Below, piece by piece: positions 35,515 to 45,117 of a DNA stretch of 64,000 bases. Made by a program: the position numbers and the translations under genes. The notes under the pieces are model-generated. The model searched no databases and was not told where the DNA came from. It worked only from the letters and a program-made list of their open reading frames with translations. Numbering within the stretch: the first letter of the stretch is position 1; each line of letters opens with the position of its first letter. The DNA is taken from assembly GCF_004792695.1 (NCBI RefSeq), contig NZ_SRXU01000011.1, positions 1 to 64,000 of the forward strand. The letters are read 5' to 3'. This stretch comes from Sphingomonas naasensis (lineage in GTDB: Bacteria > Pseudomonadota > Alphaproteobacteria > Sphingomonadales > Sphingomonadaceae).

Positions 35515-36726
35515 TCAGCGGAGCCGCGCAAACCGGCCCGCGCGCACGCACTGCTCCACGCGTGCCATATCGGGGCGGGGCGGCGCCGCACCGAGCGGCG
35601 GCACATCGATCGGCACGCCGATCGCCACGGGCGCGAACCGCGCCGGATCGCTGCCGGCGCAGCGCAGCATCGCGTCGAGCATCTTCGGCGGCGTATCCCG
35701 GGCTTCGCGCGAGAGGCGGAAAGTGCCCCAATGGATCGGCAGCGCGAAGGGCCGGCCGAGCCCGTCCCACACCGCGAGCGCGCCCTGCGGGCCGATATGG
35801 CTGCCGCTCGCCATCTGCCCTTCCTCGAAGCGGAACGCGCCGATCGGGATCGCGGCGAAGCGGATCGGGCCGAGCGCCGCGGCCTCGGCCGGCCATTTGC
35901 CGTCGCCGAGCCCGGTATCGCCGGCGAAGAAGACATTGCCGTGGGGAAGCTGGACGACGAAGCTCGACCACAGCGCGCGATTGCGATCGGCGAACCAGCG
36001 GCTGTCCCAATGATGGTTGCGCGTGACCGTCACCGCGTAGCGCCGGCATCCCCGGACGCATTCATGGAGCGCATGGGGATCCTCGGCCCGGGTAGCGCCA
36101 TCGAGGACGGTCTGCCCCCAGTCGAGCGCGACGCTGCGCACGCCGACGCTGCCGATCACCGCATCATTGCCCAGCGAGGTGACGATCTGCGGATGATCGC
36201 GGTCGCGGAGCCGCTCGAGCGTGGCGAGATCCATATGGTCGTAGTGATTGTGGCTGACGAGGACGAGGTCGATCCGGGGCAGGTCCTCGAAGCGCACGCC
36301 CGGCGCCGCGACGCGCGACGGGCCGAAGCCGAACGGGCCGGCGCGTTCGCTCCACACCGGATCGGTGAGGATGTTGATCCCGTCGGCCTGCACCAGCACG
36401 GTGGCGTGGCCGATCCAGGTGACCCGCATCGCCGCGCCTTCGACCCGCGCCGGCGGCTTCGACGGCTGCACCGCGACATCCGCGGGCCAGACGGGTTGCG
36501 TGGAATCGCCGAACAGCCGCTGCGCGATCAGCCGGGTGGGGCTCGGCCCGGCAGCAAGCCGGTCATCGTCGCCATCGGGATTGAAGAAATGCGCGCCGTC
36601 GAAATGCGCGCTCGCGGGGCCGCGATAATAGATGCGATCGAGGAAGTGCGGGAGGATGGTGATCGCGAGGCAGAGGACCACGACGATCCACAATAGCCCG
36701 GCAAGGGCAGGCTTGAGCAGGCGCAT
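35515..36726 (-). CDS. Metallo-beta-lactamase-fold hydrolase, NAPE-PLD/UlaG-like
   Basis: 403 residues. An N-terminal membrane anchor (LLWIVVVLCLAITILPHFL) places the catalytic part outside the cytoplasm. The metal site reads VSHNHYDHMD (HxHxDH), with later ligands in TRNHHWDSRW, FFAGDTGLGDG and PIHWGTF. The set resembles N-acyl-phosphatidylethanolamine phospholipase D-like proteins, suggesting lipid or lactone phosphoesters as substrate, not beta-lactams. The next gene downstream, for a membrane protein, may be in the same transcript. Confidence 0.87.
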   Translation of the reverse strand: MRLLKPALAGLLWIVVVLCLAITILPHFLDRIYYRGPASAHFDGAHFFNPDGDDDRLAAGPSPTRLIAQRLFGDSTQPVWPADVAVQPSKPPARVEGAAMRVTWIGHATVLVQADGINILTDPVWSERAGPFGFGPSRVAAPGVRFEDLPRIDLVLVSHNHYDHMDLATLERLRDRDHPQIVTSLGNDAVIGSVGVRSVALDWGQTVLDGATRAEDPHALHECVRGCRRYAVTVTRNHHWDSRWFADRNRALWSSFVVQLPHGNVFFAGDTGLGDGKWPAEAAALGPIRFAAIPIGAFRFEEGQMASGSHIGPQGALAVWDGLGRPFALPIHWGTFRLSREARDTPPKMLDAMLRCAGSDPARFAPVAIGVPIDVPPLGAAPPRPDMARVEQCVRAGRFARLR

Positions 36727-36799
36727 GCGCCCTTGTCGCGGGGGCCGCGCGCGCGATCAAGCTTGATCGCCCCCCGCCCGCTCCCCTAATCCGCGGGCC

Positions 36800-38932
36800 A
36801 TGACCTTCGCGCTGCCCGAGACCCATGAAGACGCCGCCGCCGAGCTCGAACGGCTCGCGGCCGAGATCGCGCACCACAACCGGCTCTATCACGCCGAGGA
36901 CGCACCCGAGATCAGCGACGCCAATTATGACGCGCTGATGCGCCGGAACACGGCGATCGAGGCGGCCTTTCCCGAGCTGGTGCGCAGCGATTCGCCGTCG
37001 AGGCTGGTCGGCGCCGCGCCGGGCGGGCGGCTCGCCAAGGTTGCGCATGCGCGGCCGATGTTCAGCCTGGACAACGCGTTCGCGGACGAAGACGTCGCCG
37101 ATTTTCTCGGCCGGGTGCGGCGCTTTCTCGCGCTGGCGGAGAGCGAGCCGGTGGCGCTGACCGCCGAACCCAAGATCGACGGCCTGTCCTGCGCGCTGCG
37201 CTATGAGAAGGGGCGGCTCGTCCAGGCGCTCACCCGCGGCGACGGCCAGATCGGCGAGGACGTCACCGCCAATGTCCGCACCATCGCCGACATCCCGCAG
37301 GCGATCGAGGGCGCGCCCGACGTGTTCGAGGTGCGCGGCGAAGTGTACATGGCGAAGCAGGACTTCGCGGCGCTGAACGCACGGCTGCTCGCCGAGGCGG
37401 CGGAGACCGGCAAGGAAGCGCGCCAGTTCGCCAATCCGCGCAACGCCGCGGCGGGATCGCTGCGCCAGAAGGACGCGAGCGTCACTGCGTCGCGGCCGCT
37501 GCGCTTCCTCGCCTGGGGCTGGGGCGAAGTGACCGCGCTGCCGGGCGAGACGCAGACCGGCGTGATCGCGGCGATCCGCGCGATGGGCTTTCCGGTCTCG
37601 GACCTGTTCGTCGGCCCGGTCGCTCTCGACGCGGCGCTGGCGCAGTACAAGACGATCGAGGCGGTGCGCGCCGACCTGCCGTTCGATATCGACGGCGTCG
37701 TCTACAAGGTCGACCGGCTCGACTGGCAGAGCCGGCTCGGTTTCGTCGGCCGCGCCCCGCGCTGGGGCATCGCGCACAAATTCCCCGCCGAGCGGGCGCA
37801 GACGACGCTGCGCGCGATCGACATCCAGGTCGGGCGGACCGGCAAGCTCACTCCGGTCGCACGGCTCGAGCCGGTGACGGTGGGCGGCGTCGTCGTCACC
37901 AACGCGACGCTGCACAATGCCGACGAGATCGCGCGGCTGGGCGTTCGCCCGGGCGACCGCGTGATCCTGCAGCGCGCCGGCGACGTGATCCCGCAGATCG
38001 TCGAGAACCTGACCCGCGACGAGGCGCGCGCGCCATGGGCGTTCCCCGATCATTGCCCGATCTGCGATTCCGAAGCCGTCGCCGAGGAAGGCGAAGTCGA
38101 TATCCGCTGCACCGGCGGGCTGATCTGCCCGGCGCAGCGGCTCGAGCGGCTCAAGCATTTCGTCAGCCGCGGCGCGCTCGACATCGAGGGGCTGGGCGAG
38201 AAGACGCTGGCCGAGCTGCTCGATCTCGGCTGGATCGCCGAGCCCGCCGACATCTTCCGCCTCGCCGCGCATCGCGATGACCTGCTCGGGCGCGAGGGCT
38301 GGCAGGAAAAGTCAGTCGACGCGCTGCTCGCCGCGATCGAGGCCAAGCGCGCGCCCGACGCCGCCCGGCTGCTGTTCGGCCTCGGCATCCGCCACATCGG
38401 CGCGATCACCGCGCGCGACCTTTTGAAGCGCTACACCACGCTCGCCGCGCTGCAGGCGCTCGCCGACGAGGTCATCGCGCTCCGCGACGCCACGCCCGCC
38501 CAGCTCGGCGAGACCGAAGCAAAGCATCGCGCCCGGCTCGACAAGGCGATCGCCGAGCATATCGGCGTCGAGAATGTCGGCGGCGCGGTCGGCCAGGCAC
38601 TCGCCGACTTCTTCCACGAACCGCATAATCGCGACGTCTGGGCAGACCTGCTCGGCGAGGTTTCACCGCCGCCCTTCGTCGTCGAGACCCGCGCCTCGCA
38701 GGTCACCGGCCAGACGCTGGTGTTCACCGGCAGCCTCGAGACGCTGAGCCGCGACGAAGCCAAGGCGCAGGCCGAATCGCTCGGCGCGCGCGTCGCCGGA
38801 TCGGTGTCGGCGAAGACCGATCTGGTGATCGCCGGGCCGGGCGCGGGATCGAAGCTCAAAAAGGCCGCCGAGCTGGGCATCAAGGTCATTTCGGAAGCGG
38901 AATGGGTGGAGATCGTCGCTGCGGTTAAGTGA
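36800..38932 (+). CDS. ligA: NAD-dependent DNA ligase
   Basis: 710 residues. The adenylated Lys is K125 in EPKIDGLS. Domains in order: Ia (HHNRLYHAEDAPEISDANYD, NAD contacts), adenylation, OB fold (GRTGKLTPVARLEPV), Cys4 zinc finger (CPICDSEA...DIRCTGGLICPAQ), helix-hairpin-helix units and a C-terminal BRCT (GQTLVFTGSLETLSRDEAKAQAESLG). It seals nicks in replication and repair. Full length, essential gene. Divergent from the metallo-hydrolase gene. Confidence 0.98.
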   Translation: MTFALPETHEDAAAELERLAAEIAHHNRLYHAEDAPEISDANYDALMRRNTAIEAAFPELVRSDSPSRLVGAAPGGRLAKVAHARPMFSLDNAFADEDVADFLGRVRRFLALAESEPVALTAEPKIDGLSCALRYEKGRLVQALTRGDGQIGEDVTANVRTIADIPQAIEGAPDVFEVRGEVYMAKQDFAALNARLLAEAAETGKEARQFANPRNAAAGSLRQKDASVTASRPLRFLAWGWGEVTALPGETQTGVIAAIRAMGFPVSDLFVGPVALDAALAQYKTIEAVRADLPFDIDGVVYKVDRLDWQSRLGFVGRAPRWGIAHKFPAERAQTTLRAIDIQVGRTGKLTPVARLEPVTVGGVVVTNATLHNADEIARLGVRPGDRVILQRAGDVIPQIVENLTRDEARAPWAFPDHCPICDSEAVAEEGEVDIRCTGGLICPAQRLERLKHFVSRGALDIEGLGEKTLAELLDLGWIAEPADIFRLAAHRDDLLGREGWQEKSVDALLAAIEAKRAPDAARLLFGLGIRHIGAITARDLLKRYTTLAALQALADEVIALRDATPAQLGETEAKHRARLDKAIAEHIGVENVGGAVGQALADFFHEPHNRDVWADLLGEVSPPPFVVETRASQVTGQTLVFTGSLETLSRDEAKAQAESLGARVAGSVSAKTDLVIAGPGAGSKLKKAAELGIKVISEAEWVEIVAAVK

Positions 38933-39100
38933 CCTTTTTGCAACGCACAAAAATGAATCAACTGTTACCAACAGCTTGGTTGAGCGTCCCCGATTGACTG
39001 TCATCGAGTCGACATAATTGAATTCCATGGGCGGCCGCGACGGTGAACCGCACCGCGTGATTTGTGCACCTAGGGCACTCCGAAAGGGACATTCTAAGAA

Positions 39101-41845
39101 ATGCGCACCAAGCTTTTTGCGGGCGTGGCTTTTGCCGCGCTGTTGATTCCGGCGAGCGCCTACGCGCAGTCGACCGGTACGATCGACTTCGAGGAGGGCG
39201 GCGAGGAAGTCGTCGTCACCGGCACGCGCACGCAGAACGGCGTGAACGGCATCGTGGTTCCGGACACCACGAAGACCCGCGGCGTGCTGAACCAGGAGTT
39301 CATCCAGCGCCAGGCGCCGGGCCAGTCGGTCAACGACCTGATCAACCAGCTGCCGGGCGTGAGCTACACCAACAACGATCCGTTCGGCTCGTCGGGTGGC
39401 TCGCTCAACATCCGCGGCTTCGAATCGACCCGCATCAGCCAGACCTTCGACGGCATCCCGCTCAATGACTCGGGCAACTATGCCATCTACGGCAACCAGC
39501 AGCTCGACCCCGAGCTGATCGAGCAGGTCAACGTCAACATGGGCACCACCGACGTGGACAGCCCGACCGCCGGCGCCACCGGCTCGACGGTGAACTACCG
39601 CACGCGCACCCCGGGCGAGGATTTCGGCGTCAAGCTGATCGGCTCGGCGGGCGATTTCGACTTCTTCCGCATCTTCGGCATGGTCGACACCGGCACCTTC
39701 ACGTCGTTCGGCACCCGCGCCTTCGTCTCGGCGAGCACGGCGCGCAACCATTCGCCGTTCAACGCCCGTGCGCAGGTCGAGAAGCAGCAGTACAACGCCA
39801 AGCTGTACCAGCCGCTGGGCGACAATGGCGACTTCATCGCAATCGCCGGCCACTACAACGAGAACCGCAACAACTTCCAGGGCTCGGTGCCGCTGCGTAC
39901 CGATCTGCGGCAGCTTTCGGCGGCCGGTGTGGACCTCGGCGCGCGCAACGTCGGCCCCAACTCGAGCGACCGCTTCCCGATCACGCGGGACGAGCGCGAA
40001 TACACCGTGCCGCTCTGCCAGATCACCAACACCCAGCGTGCCGGCATCGCCGACACCGCGAACAGCTGCGGCTCGGTCTTCGACGAGCGCTTCAACCCGT
40101 CGAACACCGGCAACATCCGCATCAACTCGCGCTTCACGCTGGCCGAAGGCCTCGTCCTCGCGGTCGATCCGAGCTTCCAGTACACCAAGGCGAATGGCGG
40201 CGGCACCGTCGTCGGCCAGGAAGTGCGTCGCGACGTGAACCCGACCGGCGGCGCCGCGAACTGCAACACCACGCCGAACGGCGCGGCGGTGAGCTGCCAG
40301 GTCGGCTATATCGGCGGCACGCCCTATTTCGGCCGTGACCTCAACGGCGACGGCGACACGCTCGACACCGTCCGCCTGCTCGCGCCGAGCCAGACACAGA
40401 CCTATCGCATCGGCGTGATCTCGTCGCTGCGCTACACGGTTTCGCCCGGCCAGACCGTCCGCGTCGCCTACACCTGGGATCGCGCGCGTCACCGCCAGAC
40501 CGGCGAGACCGGCTTCCTGCAGTATAACGGCAAGCCTTTCGACGTCTTCCCGGTCAACGATCCGGTGCTCGACGTGAACGGCCGTGCGCTCCAGAAGCGC
40601 GACCGTCTGTCCTACGCCATCCTGCACCAGCTCGCGGCGCAGTATAATGGCGAGTTCTTCGACGGCACGCTGCGCGTCGACGCCGGCATCAGCTACAAGA
40701 TCCTGCGCCGCAACCTGAACAACTATTGCGCCACGTCGAGCGCGGCGGGCTTCGTCGAGTGCTTCGGTTCGGACAGCGCCGCCCAGGCGGCCTGGCTCGC
40801 TGCCAACCCGACGCAGACCGTTCCCGCGGCGGCCAATGTCGACGGCGCGACCTGCGTGGCCGGCGCAGTCAACTGCACCTTCCCGACCCAGGGGCCGCAG
40901 CAGCGCATCGTCAACTACAAGCGCGCACTGCCGAACATCGGTTATGTCGCCGACATCACCGACAAGCTGTCGCTCTACGGCAACTTCTCGCAGAGCATCC
41001 AGGTCCCGGGTACGGACAACCTGTACAACGCGTTCTTCTATCCGGTGACCGCCGACCAGGCGAACCCGAAGCCGGAGACCACCGACAACCTCGAAACCGG
41101 TCTGCGCTATCGCTCGTCGAAGGTGCAGGCGCAGGTCGCGGCGTGGTACACCAACTATGAGAACCGTCTGGCCTCGTCGTACGACGCAGAGCTCGACAAG
41201 ACCGTGTACCGCAACCTCGGCAAGGTGAAGCGCTTCGGCTTCGACGGCACGATCGCCTATCGCCCGATCAGCGCGCTGAGCGTCTATGCCTTCGGTTCGT
41301 ATCTCGAATCGGAGATCCAGGACGACGTCGTCGCCGGCCGCACGTCGACGGGAGCGCCGATCTACGCCGCCACCAAGGGCAAGCGTGAATCGAACGCGCC
41401 GATCTACACCTTCGGCGGTGGCGCACAGGCCACTCTCGGCTTCGTCGATCTCGGCTTCAACGTGAAGCGGACCGGCCCGCGCTACATCTACGACACCAAC
41501 GAGCCGGTGCAGCAGATCGTCGCCGTGGTGAACCCGCCGGCCGGCCAGCCGACCACCCGTACGATCCAGGTGTTCGGCAACAAGGTCCCCGCCTATACGC
41601 TCGTCGACTTCAACGCGCGTCTCCCGCTCACCTGGGCAGGTCTGAACGACAAGACCTACTTCCAGCTCAATGTGCTCAACGTGTTCGACGAGCTGTGGGT
41701 GAGCTCGCTCAACAGCGGCAACGGCGCGCTGAACCAGGGCCCGACCTTCAACGGCACCGGTGCGATCACTGCGTACGGCAACGCGCCGAACTCGCAGATC
41801 GGCTACCCGCGCACCTTCATGGGTTCGCTGGTGGTGGGCTTCTAA
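39101..41845 (+). CDS. TonB-dependent outer-membrane receptor
   Basis: 914 residues. Signal peptide MRTKLFAGVAFAALLIPASAYAQ; the mature start EEVVVTGTRTQ is the TonB-box style of sphingomonads. A plug domain follows (QSVNDLINQLPGVS, SLNIRGFESTRISQTFDGIPLND), then a long beta-barrel ending in GYPRTFMGSLVVGF with the C-terminal Phe. Two extracellular loops hold Cys pairs (CQITNTQRAG...NSCG; NYCATSSAAGFVECFG). The ligand is unknown; no transporter or sigma/anti-sigma pair is adjacent. The gene is monocistronic with a strong terminator, and a TTGACT at 38995 may be its -35. Confidence 0.93.
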   Translation: MRTKLFAGVAFAALLIPASAYAQSTGTIDFEEGGEEVVVTGTRTQNGVNGIVVPDTTKTRGVLNQEFIQRQAPGQSVNDLINQLPGVSYTNNDPFGSSGGSLNIRGFESTRISQTFDGIPLNDSGNYAIYGNQQLDPELIEQVNVNMGTTDVDSPTAGATGSTVNYRTRTPGEDFGVKLIGSAGDFDFFRIFGMVDTGTFTSFGTRAFVSASTARNHSPFNARAQVEKQQYNAKLYQPLGDNGDFIAIAGHYNENRNNFQGSVPLRTDLRQLSAAGVDLGARNVGPNSSDRFPITRDEREYTVPLCQITNTQRAGIADTANSCGSVFDERFNPSNTGNIRINSRFTLAEGLVLAVDPSFQYTKANGGGTVVGQEVRRDVNPTGGAANCNTTPNGAAVSCQVGYIGGTPYFGRDLNGDGDTLDTVRLLAPSQTQTYRIGVISSLRYTVSPGQTVRVAYTWDRARHRQTGETGFLQYNGKPFDVFPVNDPVLDVNGRALQKRDRLSYAILHQLAAQYNGEFFDGTLRVDAGISYKILRRNLNNYCATSSAAGFVECFGSDSAAQAAWLAANPTQTVPAAANVDGATCVAGAVNCTFPTQGPQQRIVNYKRALPNIGYVADITDKLSLYGNFSQSIQVPGTDNLYNAFFYPVTADQANPKPETTDNLETGLRYRSSKVQAQVAAWYTNYENRLASSYDAELDKTVYRNLGKVKRFGFDGTIAYRPISALSVYAFGSYLESEIQDDVVAGRTSTGAPIYAATKGKRESNAPIYTFGGGAQATLGFVDLGFNVKRTGPRYIYDTNEPVQQIVAVVNPPAGQPTTRTIQVFGNKVPAYTLVDFNARLPLTWAGLNDKTYFQLNVLNVFDELWVSSLNSGNGALNQGPTFNGTGAITAYGNAPNSQIGYPRTFMGSLVVGF

Positions 41846-41870
41846 GCCCGCGCCTTCGGGAACGGAAAAG

Positions 41871-41906
41871 ACCGCCGCTCCAGCGATGGAGCGGCGGTTT
41901 TCTTTT
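41871..41906 (+). terminator. Intrinsic terminator of the TonB-dependent receptor gene
   Basis: Perfect 12-bp stem accgccgctcca/tggagcggcggt around GCGA, then tttcttttg. Confidence 0.92.
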
Positions 41907-41947
41907 GTGGGAAGTATCACCGCGGCGTTCTGGTCATGATGTGGTTG

Positions 41948-42047
41948 CTCCCCGGCGAAGGCCGGGGCCCAGCCTCGGCGAACCAAGCGAGCAGAGACCG
42001 CTCTCTCGAAACGCACCGCGACTGGGCCCCGGCCTTCGCCGGGGAAC
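41948..42047. repeat. Paired inverted palindromic element, best-conserved copy
   Basis: ctccccggcgaaggccgggg followed by cccag (41948-41972) faces ctgggccccggccttcgccg plus gggaac (42022-42047). The arms are nearly perfect reverse complements with about 50 bp between, as in the copy at 901-1004. It lies between the receptor terminator and the stop of the GreA-like gene. Confidence 0.85.
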
Positions 42048-42068
42048 AGGCTCATCGAAACGGAACGC

Positions 42069-42536
42069 TCAATCCGGGATCGCGGAGACCTCGACGATCT
42101 CGATCGCTTCGGGCCGGCCGTTGAAATCGACTCGTTCGCCTGCCTCGGCGCCGAGCAGCGCCTGGGCGAGCGGCGCGGAGAAGGCCAGCCGATCGGCATG
42201 CGGATCGGCCTCGTCATGGCCGACCACGTCGATCGCCCGTTCCTTGCCTGCCAGCCGGACGCGCACGCGCGAGCCGATACCGACCACGCCATCCTCGGGC
42301 GGCGGCGCGATCTCGGCCGTGGTGCGCCGGGTGTTCCAATAGCGCAGCTCGCGCTTCAGCGCCTCGCGCGCCTCGTCCTCGGGCTCGGCGGCAATCGCGC
42401 CTTCGAGTTCGGCCACCCTGGCCTCGATCAGCGCCAGCCCGCGCGCCGTGACCAGATTGGGGCCGGCCGGAAGCGGGATCTCGAACTTCGGTTCCTTATG
42501 TTCCTCGTCGCTGTCGCGACGGAAGGCGACGCTCAT
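42069..42536 (-). CDS. GreA/GreB-family transcription elongation factor
   Basis: 155 residues, ATG overlapping the aldo/keto reductase stop (ATGA). A charged helical N-terminus (ALIEARVAELEGAIAAEPEDEAREALKRELRYWNTR) is a short coiled coil; the C-terminus is the FKBP-like Gre domain (GIGSRVRVRLAGKERAIDVVGHDEAD, SAPLAQALLGAEAGERVDF). The N-terminal coil is shorter than in GreA, so it may be a Rnk- or GreB-like RNA polymerase secondary-channel factor. Exact activity cannot be told. Confidence 0.85.
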   Translation of the reverse strand: MSVAFRRDSDEEHKEPKFEIPLPAGPNLVTARGLALIEARVAELEGAIAAEPEDEAREALKRELRYWNTRRTTAEIAPPPEDGVVGIGSRVRVRLAGKERAIDVVGHDEADPHADRLAFSAPLAQALLGAEAGERVDFNGRPEAIEIVEVSAIPD

Positions 42537-43594
42537 GTCTGCGGCAATTCCTCTAGCGTGGACGATACCTTCCAAAGATCGATCGCGCCTTCGGTTGCAT
42601 GGGTATCGATTTCGGCGAGCTCGGCATCGGTGAAGTCGAGCCGGTTGACCGCGTCGAGCGAATTGTCGAGCTGTTCGACCGTGCGTGCGCCGATCAGCGC
42701 CGAAGTCACCCGGGGATCGCGCAGCACCCAGGCGATCGCCATCTGCGCGAGCGTCTGGCCGCGGCGTTCGGCGATCGCGTTGAGCGCGCGGATCCGGGCG
42801 ATGTTCTCGTCGCCGAGCAGGCCCTGACTGAGCGAGCCGCCCTTTGCGGCACGCGCATCGGTGGGGACGCCGTTCAGATATTTGGACGAGAGCATGCCCT
42901 GGGCGAGCGGCGAAAAGGCGATGCAGCCGGTGCCGATCTCGCCGAGCGTATCGAGCAGATCGCCCTCGATCCAGCGATTGAGCATCGAATAGCTCGGCTG
43001 GTGGATGAGCAGCGGCACCTTGTGCTCGGCGAGGATCGCGGCGGCGCGGCGAGTCAGCTCGGGCGAATAGCTCGAGATGCCGACATAGAGCGCCTTGCCC
43101 TGCCGGTGGATCTGGGCGAGCGCGCCCATCGTCTCCTCGAGCGGAGTCTTCGGATCGACGCGGTGCGAATAGAAGATGTCGACATAATCGAGCCCCATGC
43201 GCTGGAGGCTCTGATCGCACGAGGCGATGAGATATTTCTTCGATCCGCCGACATCGCCGTACGGCCCGGGCCACATGTCCCAGCCCGCCTTGGTCGAGAC
43301 GATCAGCTCGTCGCGATGCGGCGCGAAATCGGCCGCCATCACCCGGCCGAAATTCTCCTCGGCCGAGCCATAAGGTGGGCCGTAATTGTTCGCGAGATCG
43401 AAATGGGTGACGCCGCGATCGAACGCGCGGCGCAGCATCGCGCGGCCGGTCTCGAATATGTCGGTGCCGCCGAAATTCTGCCAGAGCCCGAGGCTGATCG
43501 CCGGCAGATCGAGCCCAGACCGACCGCAGCGGCGATAGGGCATGCGGCCGTCGTAGCGGGCGGGATCGGCGTGCCAGGGCTGCGGATAGGGCAT
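42533..43594 (-). CDS. Aldo/keto reductase, L-glyceraldehyde 3-phosphate reductase-like
   Basis: 353 residues from ATG 43594. AKR features: TIM-barrel start MPYRRCGRSGLDLPAISLGLW, catalytic D in HFDLANNYGPPYGSAEENFG, Lys in VSTKAGWDMWPGPYG, His in IFYSHRVDPKTPLEETM, and NADPH-binding ALIGARTVEQLDNSL. YGPPYGSAEENFG and WPGPYG are typical of the YghZ/Gpr group, which reduces L-glyceraldehyde 3-phosphate and methylglyoxal. Coupled to the downstream Gre-family gene. Confidence 0.93.
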   Translation of the reverse strand: MPYPQPWHADPARYDGRMPYRRCGRSGLDLPAISLGLWQNFGGTDIFETGRAMLRRAFDRGVTHFDLANNYGPPYGSAEENFGRVMAADFAPHRDELIVSTKAGWDMWPGPYGDVGGSKKYLIASCDQSLQRMGLDYVDIFYSHRVDPKTPLEETMGALAQIHRQGKALYVGISSYSPELTRRAAAILAEHKVPLLIHQPSYSMLNRWIEGDLLDTLGEIGTGCIAFSPLAQGMLSSKYLNGVPTDARAAKGGSLSQGLLGDENIARIRALNAIAERRGQTLAQMAIAWVLRDPRVTSALIGARTVEQLDNSLDAVNRLDFTDAELAEIDTHATEGAIDLWKVSSTLEELPQT

Positions 43595-43711
43595 GGGTCT
43601 CAAATCTCCGACGCGTGAGCCGGACGCTGTAGCCGATCCGGCGGCGCGGCACAGCCGCCAAGCGTCCTATAATGGAGGGTGACGTCTGCTACCGAAAATG
43701 AAGGATTGAAC

Positions 43712-44770
43712 GTGCCGCGTTTGGCGCTCGTCATGATCGTCCGCAACGAGGCGCGCTGCATCGCGCGCTGCCTGACAAGCGCGCGACCGCACGTCGATGC
43801 GATGATCGTGCTCGACACCGGATCGACCGACGACACTGTGGCGATCGCGCGGAGCTGCGGCGCGACGCTGCACCATTTCGCGTGGTGCGACGATTTCGCA
43901 GCGGCGCGCAACGCGGCGCTCGCGCATTCGAACGCCGACTGGAACCTGATCCTCGACGCCGACGAGTGGATCGCGGACGATGCCCGCGCGCTCGGCCCCG
44001 GCACGCTGCCGCCGGCGCCCGCGCCGGCGCGCTTCGTCGGCTGCGTGCGGATCATCAGCGGCAGCGATGCGGCGGCGGCGCGCAAGTTCATCCCGCGGAT
44101 TCTGCCGCGCGGGGTGCGCTACGAAGGCCGGATCCACGAACAGCCGGTATCGCCGCTGCCGAAGACGGTGCTGCCGCTTGCGCTGCGCCATGATGGGTTC
44201 GAGGCGGCGCAGCTCGCGCGCAAGGCGGGGCGCAACGAAGCGCTGCTGCGCGCCGAACTCGAGGCGCACCCGCAGGATTCGTATCTCTGGTTCCAGCTCG
44301 GCCGCGAGCATCTGGTGCGTGGGCAGGCGGGCGATGCCGCCGACGCCTTGCTGACGGCGCACCGCACCGGATCGCCGGGCGATGCGTGGCGCCACGGGGT
44401 GGTGGTCGCGACGCTGCAGGCGCTCAAGCGCGCCGCGCGCCTCGACGAAGCGCTCGCCTTCGCCGACGCCGAGCATGGCCATTGGCCGCGCTCGCCCGAT
44501 TTCTATTTCGGGGTCGCCGATCTCTATCTCGAGGCCGCGAGCCGCCGCCCCGATCGGGCGATGCAGGATTATCTGCCGATCGTCGAAGGCGCGTGGAAAC
44601 GCTGCCTCGAGATCGGCGAGCAGCCCGGTCTCGACGGCTCGGTCGAAGGCTGTGGCAGCTGGCTCGCCGCGCAGAACCTCGCGATGTTCTACGAATCGCT
44701 CGGCATCGACGACGACGCGGCCTTCCATGCCGAGATGGCCGCGGGCATGCGCGGCCGGCTGGCGGCCTAG
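43712..44770 (+). CDS. Family 2 glycosyltransferase with TPR-like C-terminus
   Basis: 352 residues from GTG 43712, chosen because aagga is 6 bp upstream and the protein then begins with the GT-A strand LALVMIVRNEARCI; an in-frame GTG lies at 43679. Seen: VLDTGSTDDTVAIA, FAAARNAALAHSNADWNLILDADEW (the DxD metal motif), then helical repeats (SYLWFQLGREHLVRGQAGDAADALLTAH). Similar SunS/WaaE-type proteins glycosylate peptides or lipopolysaccharide. Acceptor unknown. Converges with sufA; the stops overlap. Confidence 0.87.
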   Translation: MPRLALVMIVRNEARCIARCLTSARPHVDAMIVLDTGSTDDTVAIARSCGATLHHFAWCDDFAAARNAALAHSNADWNLILDADEWIADDARALGPGTLPPAPAPARFVGCVRIISGSDAAAARKFIPRILPRGVRYEGRIHEQPVSPLPKTVLPLALRHDGFEAAQLARKAGRNEALLRAELEAHPQDSYLWFQLGREHLVRGQAGDAADALLTAHRTGSPGDAWRHGVVVATLQALKRAARLDEALAFADAEHGHWPRSPDFYFGVADLYLEAASRRPDRAMQDYLPIVEGAWKRCLEIGEQPGLDGSVEGCGSWLAAQNLAMFYESLGIDDDAAFHAEMAAGMRGRLAA

Positions 44771-45117
44771 ACGGTGAAGCTCTCGCCGCAGCCGCAGCTG
44801 CCCTTGGCGTTGGGGTTCTGGAAGACGAAGCCGGCGGTGAAATCATCCTCCTGCCAGTCCATCGTCGAGCCGATCAGATAGAGGATCGAGCCGCCATCGA
44901 CATAGAAGGTGCCGCCGGGCGTCTCGATCTTCTCGTCGAAAGGATTGGCCGCGGCGACGTAATCGACCGAATAGGCGAGCCCCGAACAGCCGCGCCGCGG
45001 GGTCGACAGCTTGACGCCCACCGTGCCTTCGGGCGCCTTGGCCATCAGATCGGCGATGCGCTGCTCGGCGGCGGCAGTGAGCTTGAGCGCGGGCGGACGT
45101 TCGCGGACCGCAACCAT
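44767..45117 (-). CDS. sufA: Iron-sulfur carrier of the HesB/IscA family, SUF operon
   Basis: 116 residues, start ATG 45117 overlapping the sufT stop. A-type carrier: LTAAAEQRIADLM, GVKLSTPRRGCSGLAYSVDYV with the first Cys, and the C-terminal CGCGESFTV with the other two. It takes clusters from the SufBCD scaffold to target proteins. Last gene of the SUF operon. Confidence 0.94.
   Translation of the reverse strand: MVAVRERPPALKLTAAAEQRIADLMAKAPEGTVGVKLSTPRRGCSGLAYSVDYVAAANPFDEKIETPGGTFYVDGGSILYLIGSTMDWQEDDFTAGFVFQNPNAKGSCGCGESFTV

Noticed and set aside
38663..42292. Very long minus-strand frame (1209 codons) opposite ligA end and the TonB-dependent receptor
   Set aside because: High-GC shadow: rich in Asp, Arg, Ala, Val with no domain; the plus strand holds recognised genes. 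Similar frames at 22493-24592, 15638-17359 and 58421-61228 were rejected for the same reason.
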